The position numbers and the translations under genes are program-made. The notes below the pieces were generated by a model. The model ran no database searches and was not told the DNA's origin. It saw only the letters and a list, made by a program, of their open reading frames with translations. A stretch of 64,000 nucleotides of DNA. It comes from AP-15 sp963747735. GTDB lineage: Bacteria > Pseudomonadota > Alphaproteobacteria > ATCC43930 > CGMCC-115725. The DNA lies in the NCBI GenBank assembly GCA_963747735.1, contig CAVVGE010000007.1, positions 496,001 to 560,000 of the forward strand, written 5' to 3'. Below, piece by piece: positions 26,471 through 38,307 of this stretch (positions within the stretch are counted from its first letter, which is position 1; each line of letters starts with the position of its first letter).

Positions 26471-26471
<1 letters not shown>
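26238..26471 (-). pseudogene. LysR-type regulator, C-terminal fragment
   Basis: Reading leftwards from 26471, 77 residues match the end of a LysR effector-binding domain of the GcvA type: AALDGVGVAIAQLPYVSDAL, then LISPFAITGRKYESWYLAYR and a final FRDWLHTEAQLHRD. The DNA-binding half and most of the effector domain are missing; the coding match stops abruptly where RND-transporter sequence of the opposite strand begins. This is a breakpoint relic. Confidence 0.75.
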
Positions 26472-29348
<2,877 letters not shown>

Positions 29349-29388
29349 TGTCCGACTCGAAATGAAAAACGGTATCTCAACAGGTTAT

Positions 29389-29492
29389 CGTCGCCCCCGC
29401 GAAAGCGGGGGTCCAGAGCCTGCCCCTGGCTTGAACAGGGGGCAACCGTGCGAGCCCTTGCGCCCTGGGTTCCCGCTTTCGCGGGAATGACG
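29389..29492. repeat. Dispersed palindromic intergenic repeat (PAKAG/RFRG type)
   Basis: Imperfect terminal inverted repeats of about 26 bases (29389-29414 and 29466-29492) surround a core with AGAGCCTGCCCC and TTGAACAGGGGGC. Read on the minus strand the arms encode the familiar VIPAKAGTQ and LDPRFRGGDD strings, a hallmark of REP-like repeats scattered through many proteobacterial genomes. The core is shared with the element at 32997-33259. Confidence 0.7.
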
Positions 29493-29629
29493 AATAATCC
29501 GTTGATATTACATGAATCATTATGGTTCGGGCTCTTAGAGAACGAAAGCTCGCTATCCCAACCGCGATCCATCGGATCACCGAGCAAGAATGACGCCTTC
29601 GGGGCAGAACCGGCCACTCGGCGAGGCGA

Positions 29630-30598
29630 TTAGTTCGGGACCCAGGCTGCGGCTCTGATCTCGCCGAATTCGCGCGCGATCTTGCGCCAGGAGGCGCCGG
29701 AATCCTCGGTGACGTAGACCTCGCCGAAGAGGGTGAACGCGACGATGCGGTCGGCGTCGGCGGGGTGGGTGGCGAGACCCCACATCGTGGCGTTGGGCTC
29801 GGTCGGGAGCGGCAGGGTCTCCCAGGTCTCGCCGAAATTTGCGGTGCGGAGCACGTGGCCCTTTTCACCGGTCGTGGTCTCGCCGCAGCCGGCGAACAGC
29901 ACCCGCGGATCATTTGGCTTGACCGCCATGCCGCGGGCATAGGGGAGCGGCCATTTCTCTCTGATGCCGAGGGGCTCCCAGGTGTCGCCCAGATCGCTGC
30001 TAATAAACATTTCGCGCGCGGTGCTCGCATAGAGGCGCTTGGGCTCGGTCGCCGCGATCGCTACGGCGTGAATGTCCGGATCGTACAAACCCCCATCGAG
30101 ATGCATCCAGCTATCCCCGCCGTCCCGGCTGCGAAAGACGCCGTCGATTTCGACCCCGGCCCAAACCACACGATGATCGTCGGGGTCCACGACGATTCCG
30201 GTCACAAAGGGTGTGCCGATCGAGCACTCGCGGGCGATGTCCACAGGCAATTTCTGCCACTGCCGTCCGCCGTCGCGCGAGCGCCAGAGCGCCGCCGGGC
30301 GCGTGCCGGCAAAGAGAATGTCGGGATCGACCGGGTCGATGGCCAAGGACCAGATCGTCGGCAGCGCCCCATCGGCGCCGATCCGCTGCCAATGCGCGCC
30401 GCCATCATGGCTCCCGAACAGGCCCGTATCGCCGCCGGCGAAAACGGTATGCGGCTCTCTGGGATGGACGGCCAGCGCCTGGATGCGGCTGTTGAGCGGG
30501 AACGGCTTGCGATGCCGCGTCCACGACTTTCCGGCGTCCGGGCTGTGCCACACCCCCCAGCCGGCCGTTCCAAGACAAATGCTGTAATCCGCCGCCAT
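29630..30598 (-). CDS. BNR/VPS10-type beta-propeller repeat protein
   Basis: A 322-residue protein made of repeated BNR (Asp-box) motifs: SPDAGKSWTRH, SHDGGAHWQRI, SRDGGRQWQKL, SRDGGDSWMHL, SSDLGDTWEPL and EDSGASWRKI. These are spaced about 45-55 residues apart, building a six- or seven-bladed beta-propeller as in sialidase-like and photosystem-assembly-like proteins. No signal peptide is evident. The ATG at 30598 is selected by GGGGAGG; longer frames upstream are unconserved. The enzymatic activity, if any, is unknown. Confidence 0.85.
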   Translation of the reverse strand: MAADYSICLGTAGWGVWHSPDAGKSWTRHRKPFPLNSRIQALAVHPREPHTVFAGGDTGLFGSHDGGAHWQRIGADGALPTIWSLAIDPVDPDILFAGTRPAALWRSRDGGRQWQKLPVDIARECSIGTPFVTGIVVDPDDHRVVWAGVEIDGVFRSRDGGDSWMHLDGGLYDPDIHAVAIAATEPKRLYASTAREMFISSDLGDTWEPLGIREKWPLPYARGMAVKPNDPRVLFAGCGETTTGEKGHVLRTANFGETWETLPLPTEPNATMWGLATHPADADRIVAFTLFGEVYVTEDSGASWRKIAREFGEIRAAAWVPN

Positions 30599-30744
30599 AT
30601 GCCGCCTCCCCTCGCCCCGGTCGCCGCGTCGTCCCGCAATCGCGAAGCATTGCATCTTGCCCGGCCCTCCCACAACAAATGATGGAGCCATCAGCCTGCG
30701 GGCCTCGTGGTAGAAACGCGCGGACGGCATGACGGGAGGGCGGC

Positions 30745-31500
30745 ATGGGGCGGGTCGCGGGCAAGGTGGCGCTGGTTGCGGGAGCGGGCGGCGGCATCGG
30801 CGGTGCGGCGGCCGAGGCGCTGGCGCGCGAGGGAGCGGCGGTGTTCTGCACCGACCGGGACGGTCCCGCGGCCGAGGCGACCGCCGCTCGAATTCATGCT
30901 GCCGACGGGCGGGCAGCCGCATCGGCGCTCGACGTGCGCGACCGGGCGGCGGTCGATGCCGCGGTTGCCGCCGCCGTGCGCGAATTCGGCCGGCTCGACA
31001 TCGTGCTCGAAACGGCCGGGATCAGCCACCGGATGAATTTCCTGGAGGTCGACGCCGAGACCTGGGACCGCATCATCGCGGTCAACCTGACGGGCATGTT
31101 TCACCTCGGCCAGGCGGCGGCGCGGCAAATGGTCAAGGAGGGCCATGGCGGCAGCATCGTCAACGTGACCTCGCAGCTCGCCGAGGTGGCGCGGCCCGAG
31201 CGCGCCGCCTATGTCGCCTCGAAAGGGGGTGCCCGCTCGCTGACGCAGGCGATGGCGGTCGATCTGGCGGCGCACGGCATCCGCGTCAACGCGCTGGCAC
31301 CCGGCCCGACGCTGACCGGGCTGACCCGCGCGAGCTATGCCGACCCCGAAGCGCGGCGCGCGACCGAGGCGGTGATCCCGCTCGGCCGGCTCGGCCAGCC
31401 CGAGGATCTCACCGGGGCGGTGCTGTTTCTCGCCTCCGACGAGTTGCGCTGGGTAACCGGCAGCACGGTAACGGTGGACGGCGGCTATCTGGCGATCTGA
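30745..31500 (+). CDS. Short-chain dehydrogenase/reductase (classical SDR)
   Basis: A 251-residue classical SDR. The cofactor motif is AGAGGGIGGAAAEAL near residue 11, an AGAGGGIG variant of TGxxxGIG. DVRD supports adenine binding. The active-site Asn lies in IIAVNLTGMF, the Ser in VNVTSQLAEV, and the Y-x3-K in AAYVASKGGA. The C-terminus is the usual VTGSTVTVDGGYL. Substrate unknown; an NAD(P)-dependent alcohol or beta-hydroxyacyl oxidation is typical. GGGAGG precedes ATG 30745. The MmgE/PrpD gene follows after ten bases, so they share an operon. Confidence 0.93.
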   Translation: MGRVAGKVALVAGAGGGIGGAAAEALAREGAAVFCTDRDGPAAEATAARIHAADGRAAASALDVRDRAAVDAAVAAAVREFGRLDIVLETAGISHRMNFLEVDAETWDRIIAVNLTGMFHLGQAAARQMVKEGHGGSIVNVTSQLAEVARPERAAYVASKGGARSLTQAMAVDLAAHGIRVNALAPGPTLTGLTRASYADPEARRATEAVIPLGRLGQPEDLTGAVLFLASDELRWVTGSTVTVDGGYLAI

Positions 31501-31510
31501 GGAGGTGCCG

Positions 31511-32863
31511 ATGACTGGCGACCGATCGCGTGTCACGCACCGGCTCGCGCAATTTGTTGCCGCTTCGCGCTGGGAAGACTTCCCGCCGGAAGTGCGCTGC
31601 GAGGGCGTGCGCGGGCTCTTGAACTTTGTCGGCTGCGCGCTCGGTGGCGCGCAGGACGAGGCCATGGGCATCGCGGTCAAGGTGCTGACCCCGTTTTTCG
31701 GGCCGCCGCAAGGGACCGTGATCGGGCGCGGCGAGCGGCCAGACGCGCTCAACGCCGCTTTCCTCAACGCAGTCAGCGCCAACGTCCTCGAATACGACGA
31801 CACGCATCTCGCAACGGTGATGCACCCGGCCGCACCGGTGGCGCCGGGGCTCTTCGCGCTTGCCGAGCTGCGTCCGGTGTCCGGCCGCGAGCTGCTGCAC
31901 GCGTTTATCGTGGGCGTCGAGGTCTCGTGCCGTGTCGGGCTCGGCGTGATGCCGACGCATTACCGGCGCGGCTGGCACATCACCGCGACCTGCGGGATTT
32001 TCGGCGCGGCGGCCGCCTGCGCCCGCCTCGTCGGGCTCGACGCGCGGCGCACCGCCTGGGCGCTCGGCCATGCCGCAACGCAATCCGCCGGCCTCGTCGA
32101 AAGCCTCGGCAGCATGGCGAAAAGCCTCGGGGTCGGCAACGCCGCGAAAAACGGGCTGGCCGCGGCGCTGTTCGCCGAGGGCGGGTTTGGCGGACCCGCG
32201 CAACCGATCGAAGGGCGCTACGGGTTCGCGGCGGTGACCAGCGACTCTGCCGATCTCGCACGTGTGACCGACGGGCTCGGCGAACGCTGGGAGGTGTTGA
32301 AGAACGCGTGCAAGCCCTATCCGTGCGGCGTTGTGCTGTTCCCGGTGATCGACGCCTGTCTCGACCTGCGTGCCGGCCACGCGCCGGCGCCGGACGCGAT
32401 CGACCGCGTCGTCGTGCGCGGCCACCCGCTGATGCGCGAGCGCACCGACCGGGCGAATGTCGAGACCGGGCGCGACGCCAGGGTCAGCCTGCAGCACAGC
32501 GTCGCCGCAGCGTTTGTCTTTGGCGCCGCCGGCCTTGCGCAATACGAGGACGATTGCGTCGCCGACGCGGCCGTGCGCGCGCTGCGGGCAAGGGTCGTCT
32601 TCGAGGAAGACCCGGCGGCACCGGTCGAATCGGCGACCGTGACATTGCACCTCGCCCACGGGACGGCGTTGAGCCGGCATGTCCCGCACGGCCGCGGCAC
32701 GCCGGGCCGGCCGATGAGCGACGCCGAGCTCGACGCCAAGGTGCGCGGGCTGGCGGCCTACGGCGCCCCGTTTGTCGACGCTGCCGGCCTGATCGCGGCG
32801 GTGCGGGGCATCGAGGACGAAGCCGACCCGACCCGATTGATACGGCTGACCGTGCCCGCCTGA
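31511..32863 (+). CDS. MmgE/PrpD family protein
   Basis: A 450-residue member of the MmgE/PrpD family, which includes 2-methylcitrate dehydratase, cis-aconitate decarboxylase-like enzymes and iminodisuccinate epimerase-like proteins. Landmarks are NFVGCALGGAQDEA, the conserved EYDDTHLATVMHPAAPV with its D-D-T-H cluster near residue 97, and KPYPCGVVLFPVIDA at about 275. ATG 31511 is used because AGGAGG ends six bases upstream. With the SDR upstream it forms a two-gene catabolic operon acting on an unidentified hydroxy acid. Confidence 0.88.
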   Translation: MTGDRSRVTHRLAQFVAASRWEDFPPEVRCEGVRGLLNFVGCALGGAQDEAMGIAVKVLTPFFGPPQGTVIGRGERPDALNAAFLNAVSANVLEYDDTHLATVMHPAAPVAPGLFALAELRPVSGRELLHAFIVGVEVSCRVGLGVMPTHYRRGWHITATCGIFGAAAACARLVGLDARRTAWALGHAATQSAGLVESLGSMAKSLGVGNAAKNGLAAALFAEGGFGGPAQPIEGRYGFAAVTSDSADLARVTDGLGERWEVLKNACKPYPCGVVLFPVIDACLDLRAGHAPAPDAIDRVVVRGHPLMRERTDRANVETGRDARVSLQHSVAAAFVFGAAGLAQYEDDCVADAAVRALRARVVFEEDPAAPVESATVTLHLAHGTALSRHVPHGRGTPGRPMSDAELDAKVRGLAAYGAPFVDAAGLIAAVRGIEDEADPTRLIRLTVPA

Positions 32864-33303
32864 CCGGGTCGAATCAGCCTGGCAGCCTGTCGGCCGGTGC
32901 GGCATCTCCCCAGGAGTTGCGCAGCAGTGATTGCGGATTTCCGGTCCAGGATAGTAGCCCGCGATCCTTTCAAATGTGATCGCTCGTTCTCATCGCCCCG
33001 CGAAAGAGCGTGTGAAGAAATTGCTCTTTCCAAGAAACGTCATTCCGGGGCGGCCCGAAGAGCCTGCCCCCGTGTTCCAGCCAGGGCAGGCTCTGGCTTG
33101 AACAGGGGGCCGAGCCCGGAACCCAAGAACACCTGGATTTCCAGTATGTTCGACATCCGGTGTTCATAGGTTCCGGGCTCGCGGCCCTTCGACAGGCTCA
33201 GGAGTGCCCGCGCCCCGGAATGACGACGTTTGGCATTTTTTCACACGCTCTTTCGCGGGAACGACGAAAGAAACGGGGTTATTCAATTTTATCGTATCAC
33301 GGG
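32864..33303. other. Intergenic region occupied by a MITE-like element
   Basis: This 440-base interval between two convergent genes has no credible coding sequence. Most of it is the nested inverted-repeat element at 32997-33259 described separately. Confidence 0.6.
32997..33259. mobile_element. MITE-like element with nested inverted repeats
   Basis: A 263-base element bounded by 24-base terminal inverted repeats (32997-33020 and 33236-33259) that match at 23 of 24 positions and contain GCGAAAGAGCGTGTGAA. Similarity between the arms continues inward to a shared ATTCCGGGGC segment. An internal pair of arms (CGAGCCCGGAACC / GGTTCCGGGCTCG) forms a second palindrome. It has no coding capacity, as expected for a miniature non-autonomous element. 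The core (AGAGCCTGCCCC, TTGAACAGGGGGC) is shared with the repeat at 29389-29492. No clear target-site duplication was seen. Confidence 0.6.
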
Positions 33304-34299
33304 CTAGCCCGCGAGCTTTGGGATTACTTTTTCGGTCAGCAGCATAAAGGTTTCGTGGCTGAGCGGGGCGGCGAGGAGGTAGTCGAGGCCGATTTCGTCG
33401 CGTAGGCGCAGGATCTGCTCGGTGACCGCCTCGGGGGTGCCGTGCAGGATCACTTCGTCGAGGTAGCGCTGCACGGGATCGACGCCTTCGGGGGTGAAGC
33501 CCTGTTGCATGACCGGGCGGTGCGGCGCGCCGAGATAGGAATTGACGATCCATTCGGCACCACTTTTCGCGACCGCGGCGGCGTCGCCGGCGGTTGCGGC
33601 GAGGGCGACGAGGCGGGCCACCGGGATGTCGCGCCCGGCTTGCGAAAAACCGGCTTCGCCGAGACGCTGCGCGTAATGGCGGCGCTTGCGGCCGATCTCC
33701 GGGCCCGAGGAATGCGGGTCCATCAGGATCGAAAAGCCGCGGCCTGCGGCCCAATCGATCGCCCCTTCCGAGCTCGCCGCCATCCATACCGGCGGGTGCG
33801 GCTGCTGCAGCGGCCGCGGCAATACTTCGAGACCGGAGAAGCGATAGAATTCGCCGGCAAAATCGAGCCGCCCGCCGGTCCAGGCGCGCAGCACGATCTC
33901 GACCGTTTCGCGAAACCGCGCCGTGCTTTCTTCCGGCGGCACGCCGAACGCCTCGAACTCGACGCGGGCAAAGCCGCGCCCTGCCCCCCAATTGACTCGG
34001 CCGCCGGACAACACGTCGAGCAGCGCCACTTCTTCGGCGAGCCGCAACGGGTGGTAGAACGGCGCCAGCGACACCGCCGTGCCGATCCGCAGCCGCCGGG
34101 TGCGCGCCGCCGCCAAGGTGCCGACCATATGCACCGACGGGCATACGCTAAAGCTCGAAAAATGATGCTCGGCGAGCCACACCGCGTCATAGCCGCCGCG
34201 GTCCATGATCTCGATCCGCTGCAAGGCGCGGGCATAGACCGTCGCCAGATCGACCCGGCGCTCCGGCCAGCTGAAAAATTGCAACACCCCGAATTTCAT
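33304..34299 (-). CDS. LLM-class flavin-dependent oxidoreductase
   Basis: A 331-residue bacterial-luciferase-like monooxygenase. Family features are MKFGVLQFFSW at the start, YDAVWLAEHHFS, LRIGTAVSLAPFYHPLRLAE, and SGGRVNWGAGRGFARVEFEA near residue 110. It uses reduced FMN or F420 to oxidise an unknown small molecule in the cytoplasm. ATG 34299 is chosen as the start of conserved sequence; the frame is open to 34350. It is divergent from a duplicated EthD-like protein gene, which may take part in the same pathway. Confidence 0.9.
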   Translation of the reverse strand: MKFGVLQFFSWPERRVDLATVYARALQRIEIMDRGGYDAVWLAEHHFSSFSVCPSVHMVGTLAAARTRRLRIGTAVSLAPFYHPLRLAEEVALLDVLSGGRVNWGAGRGFARVEFEAFGVPPEESTARFRETVEIVLRAWTGGRLDFAGEFYRFSGLEVLPRPLQQPHPPVWMAASSEGAIDWAAGRGFSILMDPHSSGPEIGRKRRHYAQRLGEAGFSQAGRDIPVARLVALAATAGDAAAVAKSGAEWIVNSYLGAPHRPVMQQGFTPEGVDPVQRYLDEVILHGTPEAVTEQILRLRDEIGLDYLLAAPLSHETFMLLTEKVIPKLAG

Positions 34300-34388
34300 C
34301 GGGCCACGATAGCGGCGGAGCCCGGGACGGTCCAGTTGGCGCCCCGCCATGGCTCGGCGATAATCGGAGAAACCGGAGGGAGCGTGAT

Positions 34389-35024
34389 ATGGCCAAGGGC
34401 ATCCTGATCGCGGCGATGGATTTCACCAATGTCGCCGAGGACGAGTTTCACGACTGGTACGATCTGGAGCACGTCCCCGAACGGCAGCGAGTGCCGGGGT
34501 TCGGCTCGTGCGAGCGCTGGATCGGCACACAGAGCCCGAAGATATCGATGGCGACCTACGAGCTCGACGAGGTCGGCGTGCTCGACAGCCCGGCCTATCG
34601 CGCGATCGGCGGCGACAACCTGTCGCCGTGGTCGAAACGGGTGACCGGCCGGGTGAGGATGCTGCTGCGCTGCGAGGGCGAGCAGATCCTGCCGGGCGAC
34701 CGAGCTGCGCCCGAGGGGGCTGTCGGCCTGCTGCTGAACGCGATGAGCGTCGCGCCCGAGCACGAGGCCGAATTCAACGAATGGTACGACACCGAGCACG
34801 TCCCGGCGCTCGCCGCCGTCCCCGGCACCTTGTGCGCCCGCCGCTACCGGGCGCGCAATCCGGGCGGGCAGCGCTATGTGGCGCTCTACCATCTGACCTC
34901 GCCCGAGGTGCAACAAACCGCCGCCTGGAAAAAGGCTGCCGGCACGCCCTGGACCGAGCGCCTGCGGCCGTTCTTCCGCGACCATCTGCGCATCGTCGCC
35001 AGCCGCTACACCCGCCGTCGCTAG
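34389..35024 (+). CDS. Tandem dimeric alpha/beta-barrel protein (EthD-like, duplicated)
   Basis: A 211-residue protein with two copies of the same domain. The first has FHDWYDLEHVPERQRVPGF near residue 20 and the second FNEWYDTEHVPALAAVPGT near 135. The WYDxEHVP motif is typical of EthD-like and related dimeric ferredoxin-fold proteins, so this is a fused pseudo-dimer. Such proteins accompany degradative monooxygenases, with mostly unknown chemistry. It is divergent from the LLM oxidoreductase, sharing a promoter region of about 90 bases. Confidence 0.72.
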   Translation: MAKGILIAAMDFTNVAEDEFHDWYDLEHVPERQRVPGFGSCERWIGTQSPKISMATYELDEVGVLDSPAYRAIGGDNLSPWSKRVTGRVRMLLRCEGEQILPGDRAAPEGAVGLLLNAMSVAPEHEAEFNEWYDTEHVPALAAVPGTLCARRYRARNPGGQRYVALYHLTSPEVQQTAAWKKAAGTPWTERLRPFFRDHLRIVASRYTRRR

Positions 35025-35209
35025 CCCGATGCCGGGCCGGGTCAGCAAGTCAGACAAATGGAATTAACCATTAAGCATAATACAGCTTGAGTGCATATTA
35101 GCATTTTCCGGGTCAATCTGCTATGATTGGCGTTCCCTCCGCTTGTCAAGGGTCCGGATCGGGTTTCCCGGATGAGGGCCGGCCGCCGATCCAATCGGGG
35201 AGGAACGAA

Positions 35210-35740
35210 ATGCCACGGACAAAACAGTCGACAACCGCAGGCGGGCGGCGCTTTGCAGCGCTTTTCGCCACTTGTGCGTCGCTGGCGCTGCTTTCTGCGC
35301 CAGGGCCGGCCGCCGCCACCGACAAGCAGCTCGCCTGGGACGGGTTTCTCAAGGTCACCAAATCGACGCCGCAATGCGCGGCGGCGGGCATCGGCGGCGT
35401 TGCCGTCGGCAACGAGCACATCTCCGTGTTCCGCCCGAAAATCCTCGCCGCCGATACGCCGACCTTCATCAGCATCGTGCACCCTACCGCAGCGGTTGCG
35501 TTCGAGAATACGAGCGAAGCCAAGGTGCCCCAGATGCACGGTTCGGGAAACTATGCGGGGACTGGAATAGGCGGCCAAGCCAAGGCTTTTATCTTTTCGG
35601 GAACCTACAAGTTCGCCATCAGCCCGGCCCATGTGACGGCGACGACGACCGAGATCGGGATCGTCGGAACCCTCAACAACTATTTTGGCGCCGTCGGCTG
35701 CTCCGTCTCCTTCGACGCTTTTTACGCACCGCAGCCTTGA
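35210..35740 (+). CDS. Exported protein of unknown function
   Basis: A 176-residue secreted protein. The signal peptide spans about residues 1-36 (basic start, hydrophobic core, AAA cleavage region). The mature part is rich in Thr, Ala, Gly and Ile, probably all-beta, with two cysteines (about 56 and 166) likely bridged. GGGGAGGA precedes ATG 35210. I do not recognise the family. It is convergent with pcaG and ends six bases from that gene's stop. Confidence 0.65.
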   Translation: MPRTKQSTTAGGRRFAALFATCASLALLSAPGPAAATDKQLAWDGFLKVTKSTPQCAAAGIGGVAVGNEHISVFRPKILAADTPTFISIVHPTAAVAFENTSEAKVPQMHGSGNYAGTGIGGQAKAFIFSGTYKFAISPAHVTATTTEIGIVGTLNNYFGAVGCSVSFDAFYAPQP

Positions 35741-35746
35741 TATGGT

Positions 35747-36331
35747 TCAGATTTCGAAAAAGGCGGTTTCGCCGTTGCCTTGCAAGATGATGTCGAAGCG
35801 GTAGACCGGGGCGCCGGCGGCGCGGTTGCGGGTGGCGAGCAAGGTTTGGCGACGCGCCGGGTCGTCGATCGATGCGAGGACCGGGTCGGCCTCGTTGGCC
35901 TTTTCGTCGGCGAAATAGATCCGGGTGTAGAGCTGCTTTAAGAGCCCGCGGGCAAAGAGCGCGACCGCGATATGCGGCGCCTGCAAATTGTTGCCGCGGC
36001 CCGGCACCGGCCCCGGCCGGATCGTGGTAAAGCGAAAGCGGCCCGCGGCGTCGGTCGAAACCCGGCCAAATCCGCGGAAATTCGGATCGAGCGGCTTGTC
36101 CTCCTGGCCATCGTCGGGATGCGCATAGCGCCCCGCGGCATTCGCCTGCCACAATTCGAGGCAGGCGTCGCCCACCGGCGCGCCGTCGCCATCGACCACG
36201 CTGCCTTCGACGGCGATCCGCTCGCCCGTGGCGCCGGCCGGCGCAAGGTAAGCCCATTCCGGCCGGTCGAGCGCCAGATGAAAAAACGGCCCGACGGTCT
36301 GCGACGGTGTCGGGATCAGCCGCCGCGCCAT
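35747..36331 (-). CDS. pcaG: Protocatechuate 3,4-dioxygenase, alpha subunit
   Basis: A 194-residue intradiol dioxygenase alpha subunit. It has TPSQTVGPFFHLAL at the start, LELWQANAAGRYAHP near residue 60, and a C-terminal YRFDIILQGNGETAFFEI typical of PcaG. The alpha subunit lacks the iron ligands and packs with PcaH to form the ring-cleaving enzyme that converts protocatechuate to beta-carboxy-cis,cis-muconate. Its ATG lies one base after the pcaH stop, as in other pcaHG operons. Other pca genes are absent from the window. Confidence 0.93.
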   Translation of the reverse strand: MARRLIPTPSQTVGPFFHLALDRPEWAYLAPAGATGERIAVEGSVVDGDGAPVGDACLELWQANAAGRYAHPDDGQEDKPLDPNFRGFGRVSTDAAGRFRFTTIRPGPVPGRGNNLQAPHIAVALFARGLLKQLYTRIYFADEKANEADPVLASIDDPARRQTLLATRNRAAGAPVYRFDIILQGNGETAFFEI

Positions 36332-36332
36332 C

Positions 36333-37043
36333 TCACGGGCTCTCCATCGGGGTCGCGTCGCGCCCGCGCAGCACGATGTCGAAGCGGTAGCCGAGCGCCC
36401 ATTCCGCCTCGCTCAATTGCGGGTCGTAATCGGCGATGAGGCGGTTGCGTGCCGCGGGGTCGGGTGTGCCGAGAAAAATCGCGTCGAACGCCAGCAGCGG
36501 GTCTCCGGGGAAATACATCTGGGTGACGAGGCGGGTGGCGAAGGCGGGGCCAAAGATGCCGAAATGAATATGTGCCGGCCGCCAGGAATTGTAGGTGTTG
36601 CGCCACGGATAGGCGCCGGGCTTGATCGTCAGAAAGCGGTATTCGCCATCGCCGCCGGTCACCACTTGCCCGACCCCGTCGAAATTCGGGTCGAGCGGCG
36701 CGTCGTGCTGGTCGACCGGATGGCGGTAGCGGCCAGCGGCGTTGCATTGCCACAACTCGACCAGGGTCCCTGATACCGGGTCGCCGTTCTCATCGAGGAC
36801 ACGGCCGGCGACGATGATCCGCTCGCCCAAAGGCGGCCCGCTGTGACCGCAGGTCAAATCGGCGACATCGGGACCGGCCGAGGCGTCGGCGAATAGCGGC
36901 CCGGTCACTTCAGTCAAGGTATGGTCGAGGCGGATTGGCGGGTGTTTTGGCGCGCGCTTGACCGTGCTGCCGTAATCGGGGTGGAGATAGGGCGGCTGTT
37001 CGCCTTTGCGAACCGGCGCAAAAGGCCGAAGGGTCGCGGTCAT
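36333..37043 (-). CDS. pcaH: Protocatechuate 3,4-dioxygenase, beta subunit
   Basis: A 236-residue catalytic subunit with non-heme Fe(III). Iron-ligand regions are visible as GRYRHP (first Tyr, near residue 100), and WRNTYNSWRPAHIHFGIFG with the second Tyr and the H-x-H pair near residue 150. It cleaves protocatechuate between the two hydroxylated carbons as part of the beta-ketoadipate pathway. ATG 37043 is preferred to 37049 because AGGAAG is better spaced. It forms a two-gene operon with pcaG. Confidence 0.93.
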   Translation of the reverse strand: MTATLRPFAPVRKGEQPPYLHPDYGSTVKRAPKHPPIRLDHTLTEVTGPLFADASAGPDVADLTCGHSGPPLGERIIVAGRVLDENGDPVSGTLVELWQCNAAGRYRHPVDQHDAPLDPNFDGVGQVVTGGDGEYRFLTIKPGAYPWRNTYNSWRPAHIHFGIFGPAFATRLVTQMYFPGDPLLAFDAIFLGTPDPAARNRLIADYDPQLSEAEWALGYRFDIVLRGRDATPMESP

Positions 37044-37299
37044 CGGCATTCTTCCTGGAGCCGGGATGCGAGTGCGCCGCACCCTGCCCATGCAGAAGGG
37101 CGTCGGTCAAGGGCCGAGATCGGCCGAACACATCGGCAACATGCGGCGACCCCATTCGCCTTTTGATCGGCGCAGCAAGGTCCGTCGCCTGGTTCGAGAA
37201 ACCGGGCAATTGATTTTAATTGAACCTTTTCCCGCGCTCCCCACTTCTCGGCCGGGGAGCAGCGGCAGCGCCGCCGAAACGCTCCCGAGGCAAGGCAAC

Positions 37300-37488
37300 A
37301 TGTCACATCACGACACGGTGTTTTCGCTGGCCGAACTGATCGAGCATCCGGTCCTCGGCCTGGCAGTGGCCGAGGAGGGGTTCGATCCTCGCTCGCTCGA
37401 GCGCATCCTGGACGCCGAGAGCCCGCTCGGCTGCCATCGGCCGGAGCGCGAGGGTTTTGCCGGCCCGCTCTATTTTCCGGCCGCTTAG
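37300..37488 (+). CDS. Small uncharacterised protein
   Basis: A 62-residue acidic protein starting MSHHDTVFSLAELIEHP. Not recognised. It is divergent from pcaH and convergent with the DUF3108 gene. The longer frame upstream to 37006 overlaps the pcaH start antisense and looks non-coding. The call rests on a protein-like composition and an isolated position, so it is tentative. Confidence 0.4.
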   Translation: MSHHDTVFSLAELIEHPVLGLAVAEEGFDPRSLERILDAESPLGCHRPEREGFAGPLYFPAA

Positions 37489-37491
37489 CGG

Positions 37492-38307
37492 CTAGCCGGG
37501 GCAGGGCTGGCGCGCCGAGCACAGGTGGTCGAGCCGCACGACGAGCGGCAAATAGTAGACCGAAACCCGGATCGACAGCGGCAGCAGCCGCGCGTCGTCG
37601 CTGACCACCAGCTCCACCGGCCGCGCGGCATCGTCGGGATCGCCGTCGTCGCTGGTCTCGCCCTTGAAGCCAGCGATCGGCCGCAACGTCATCGCGACCC
37701 GCAAGGTGCCGGCCGCCGCGGTCGGTTTTTGCACGACATGCCCCAGCACATCGAACCGCCGGGCGCCGTCATAGACCGGGATCGCGAAATCGGCGCGACC
37801 GGCATCGAGCGCCTTGCGCAATGCGCCACGCAGCCGTTCGAGCGCGGTCATCGGGTCGACCACGTTGCGGCGGTATTGCTCGCCGAGCGGCGGCTTGCGG
37901 CTGGTGTCGCCGGGACCCCGCTCGGCAACGGTCGTGTTGCCGCGCGCGACAAATCGCATGGCGATATGGCTGTTGCGCCGCTTGTGCAAATCATAGACGG
38001 CGTCGTAATGCGCGGGCTCGGCCGGGTCCGCGGCACCCAGGCGTCCGGCGGCGGTGGCGGTCCCGCGAAACCGGGTGACGAGGTAGGGCAGCCCCTCGGC
38101 ACGGATCTCGATTTCGTCGCGATATCCGGCGGCGCCGTCGGCCAGCGCCAAGCGGATCTTGCCCGCCGGCAGCCCGGCCCAAAACGCGTCGTAGACCGCG
38201 ACGATCTGCTCGGCCTGCGCTCGCGGGGCGATCGCCTCCAGGCCGAGCAACGCCAGGCCGAGCAACGCCAGTCCGGCCGCGCGGCAGACTGGCCGGGCGG
38301 CGCTCAT
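37492..38307 (-). CDS. DUF3108 domain-containing exported protein
   Basis: A 271-residue periplasmic protein of the DUF3108 family. The signal peptide contains LALLGLALLGLEA, whose DNA is a 15-base tandem duplication. The mature domain begins with YDAFWAGLPAGKIRLAL, a typical DUF3108 opening, and later has MTALERLRGALRKAL and YDGARRFDVLG. Role unknown; often annotated as an outer-membrane-associated protein. Its start overlaps the stop of the small gene upstream by four bases (ATGA), so they are translationally coupled. Confidence 0.82.
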   Translation of the reverse strand: MSAARPVCRAAGLALLGLALLGLEAIAPRAQAEQIVAVYDAFWAGLPAGKIRLALADGAAGYRDEIEIRAEGLPYLVTRFRGTATAAGRLGAADPAEPAHYDAVYDLHKRRNSHIAMRFVARGNTTVAERGPGDTSRKPPLGEQYRRNVVDPMTALERLRGALRKALDAGRADFAIPVYDGARRFDVLGHVVQKPTAAAGTLRVAMTLRPIAGFKGETSDDGDPDDAARPVELVVSDDARLLPLSIRVSVYYLPLVVRLDHLCSARQPCPG

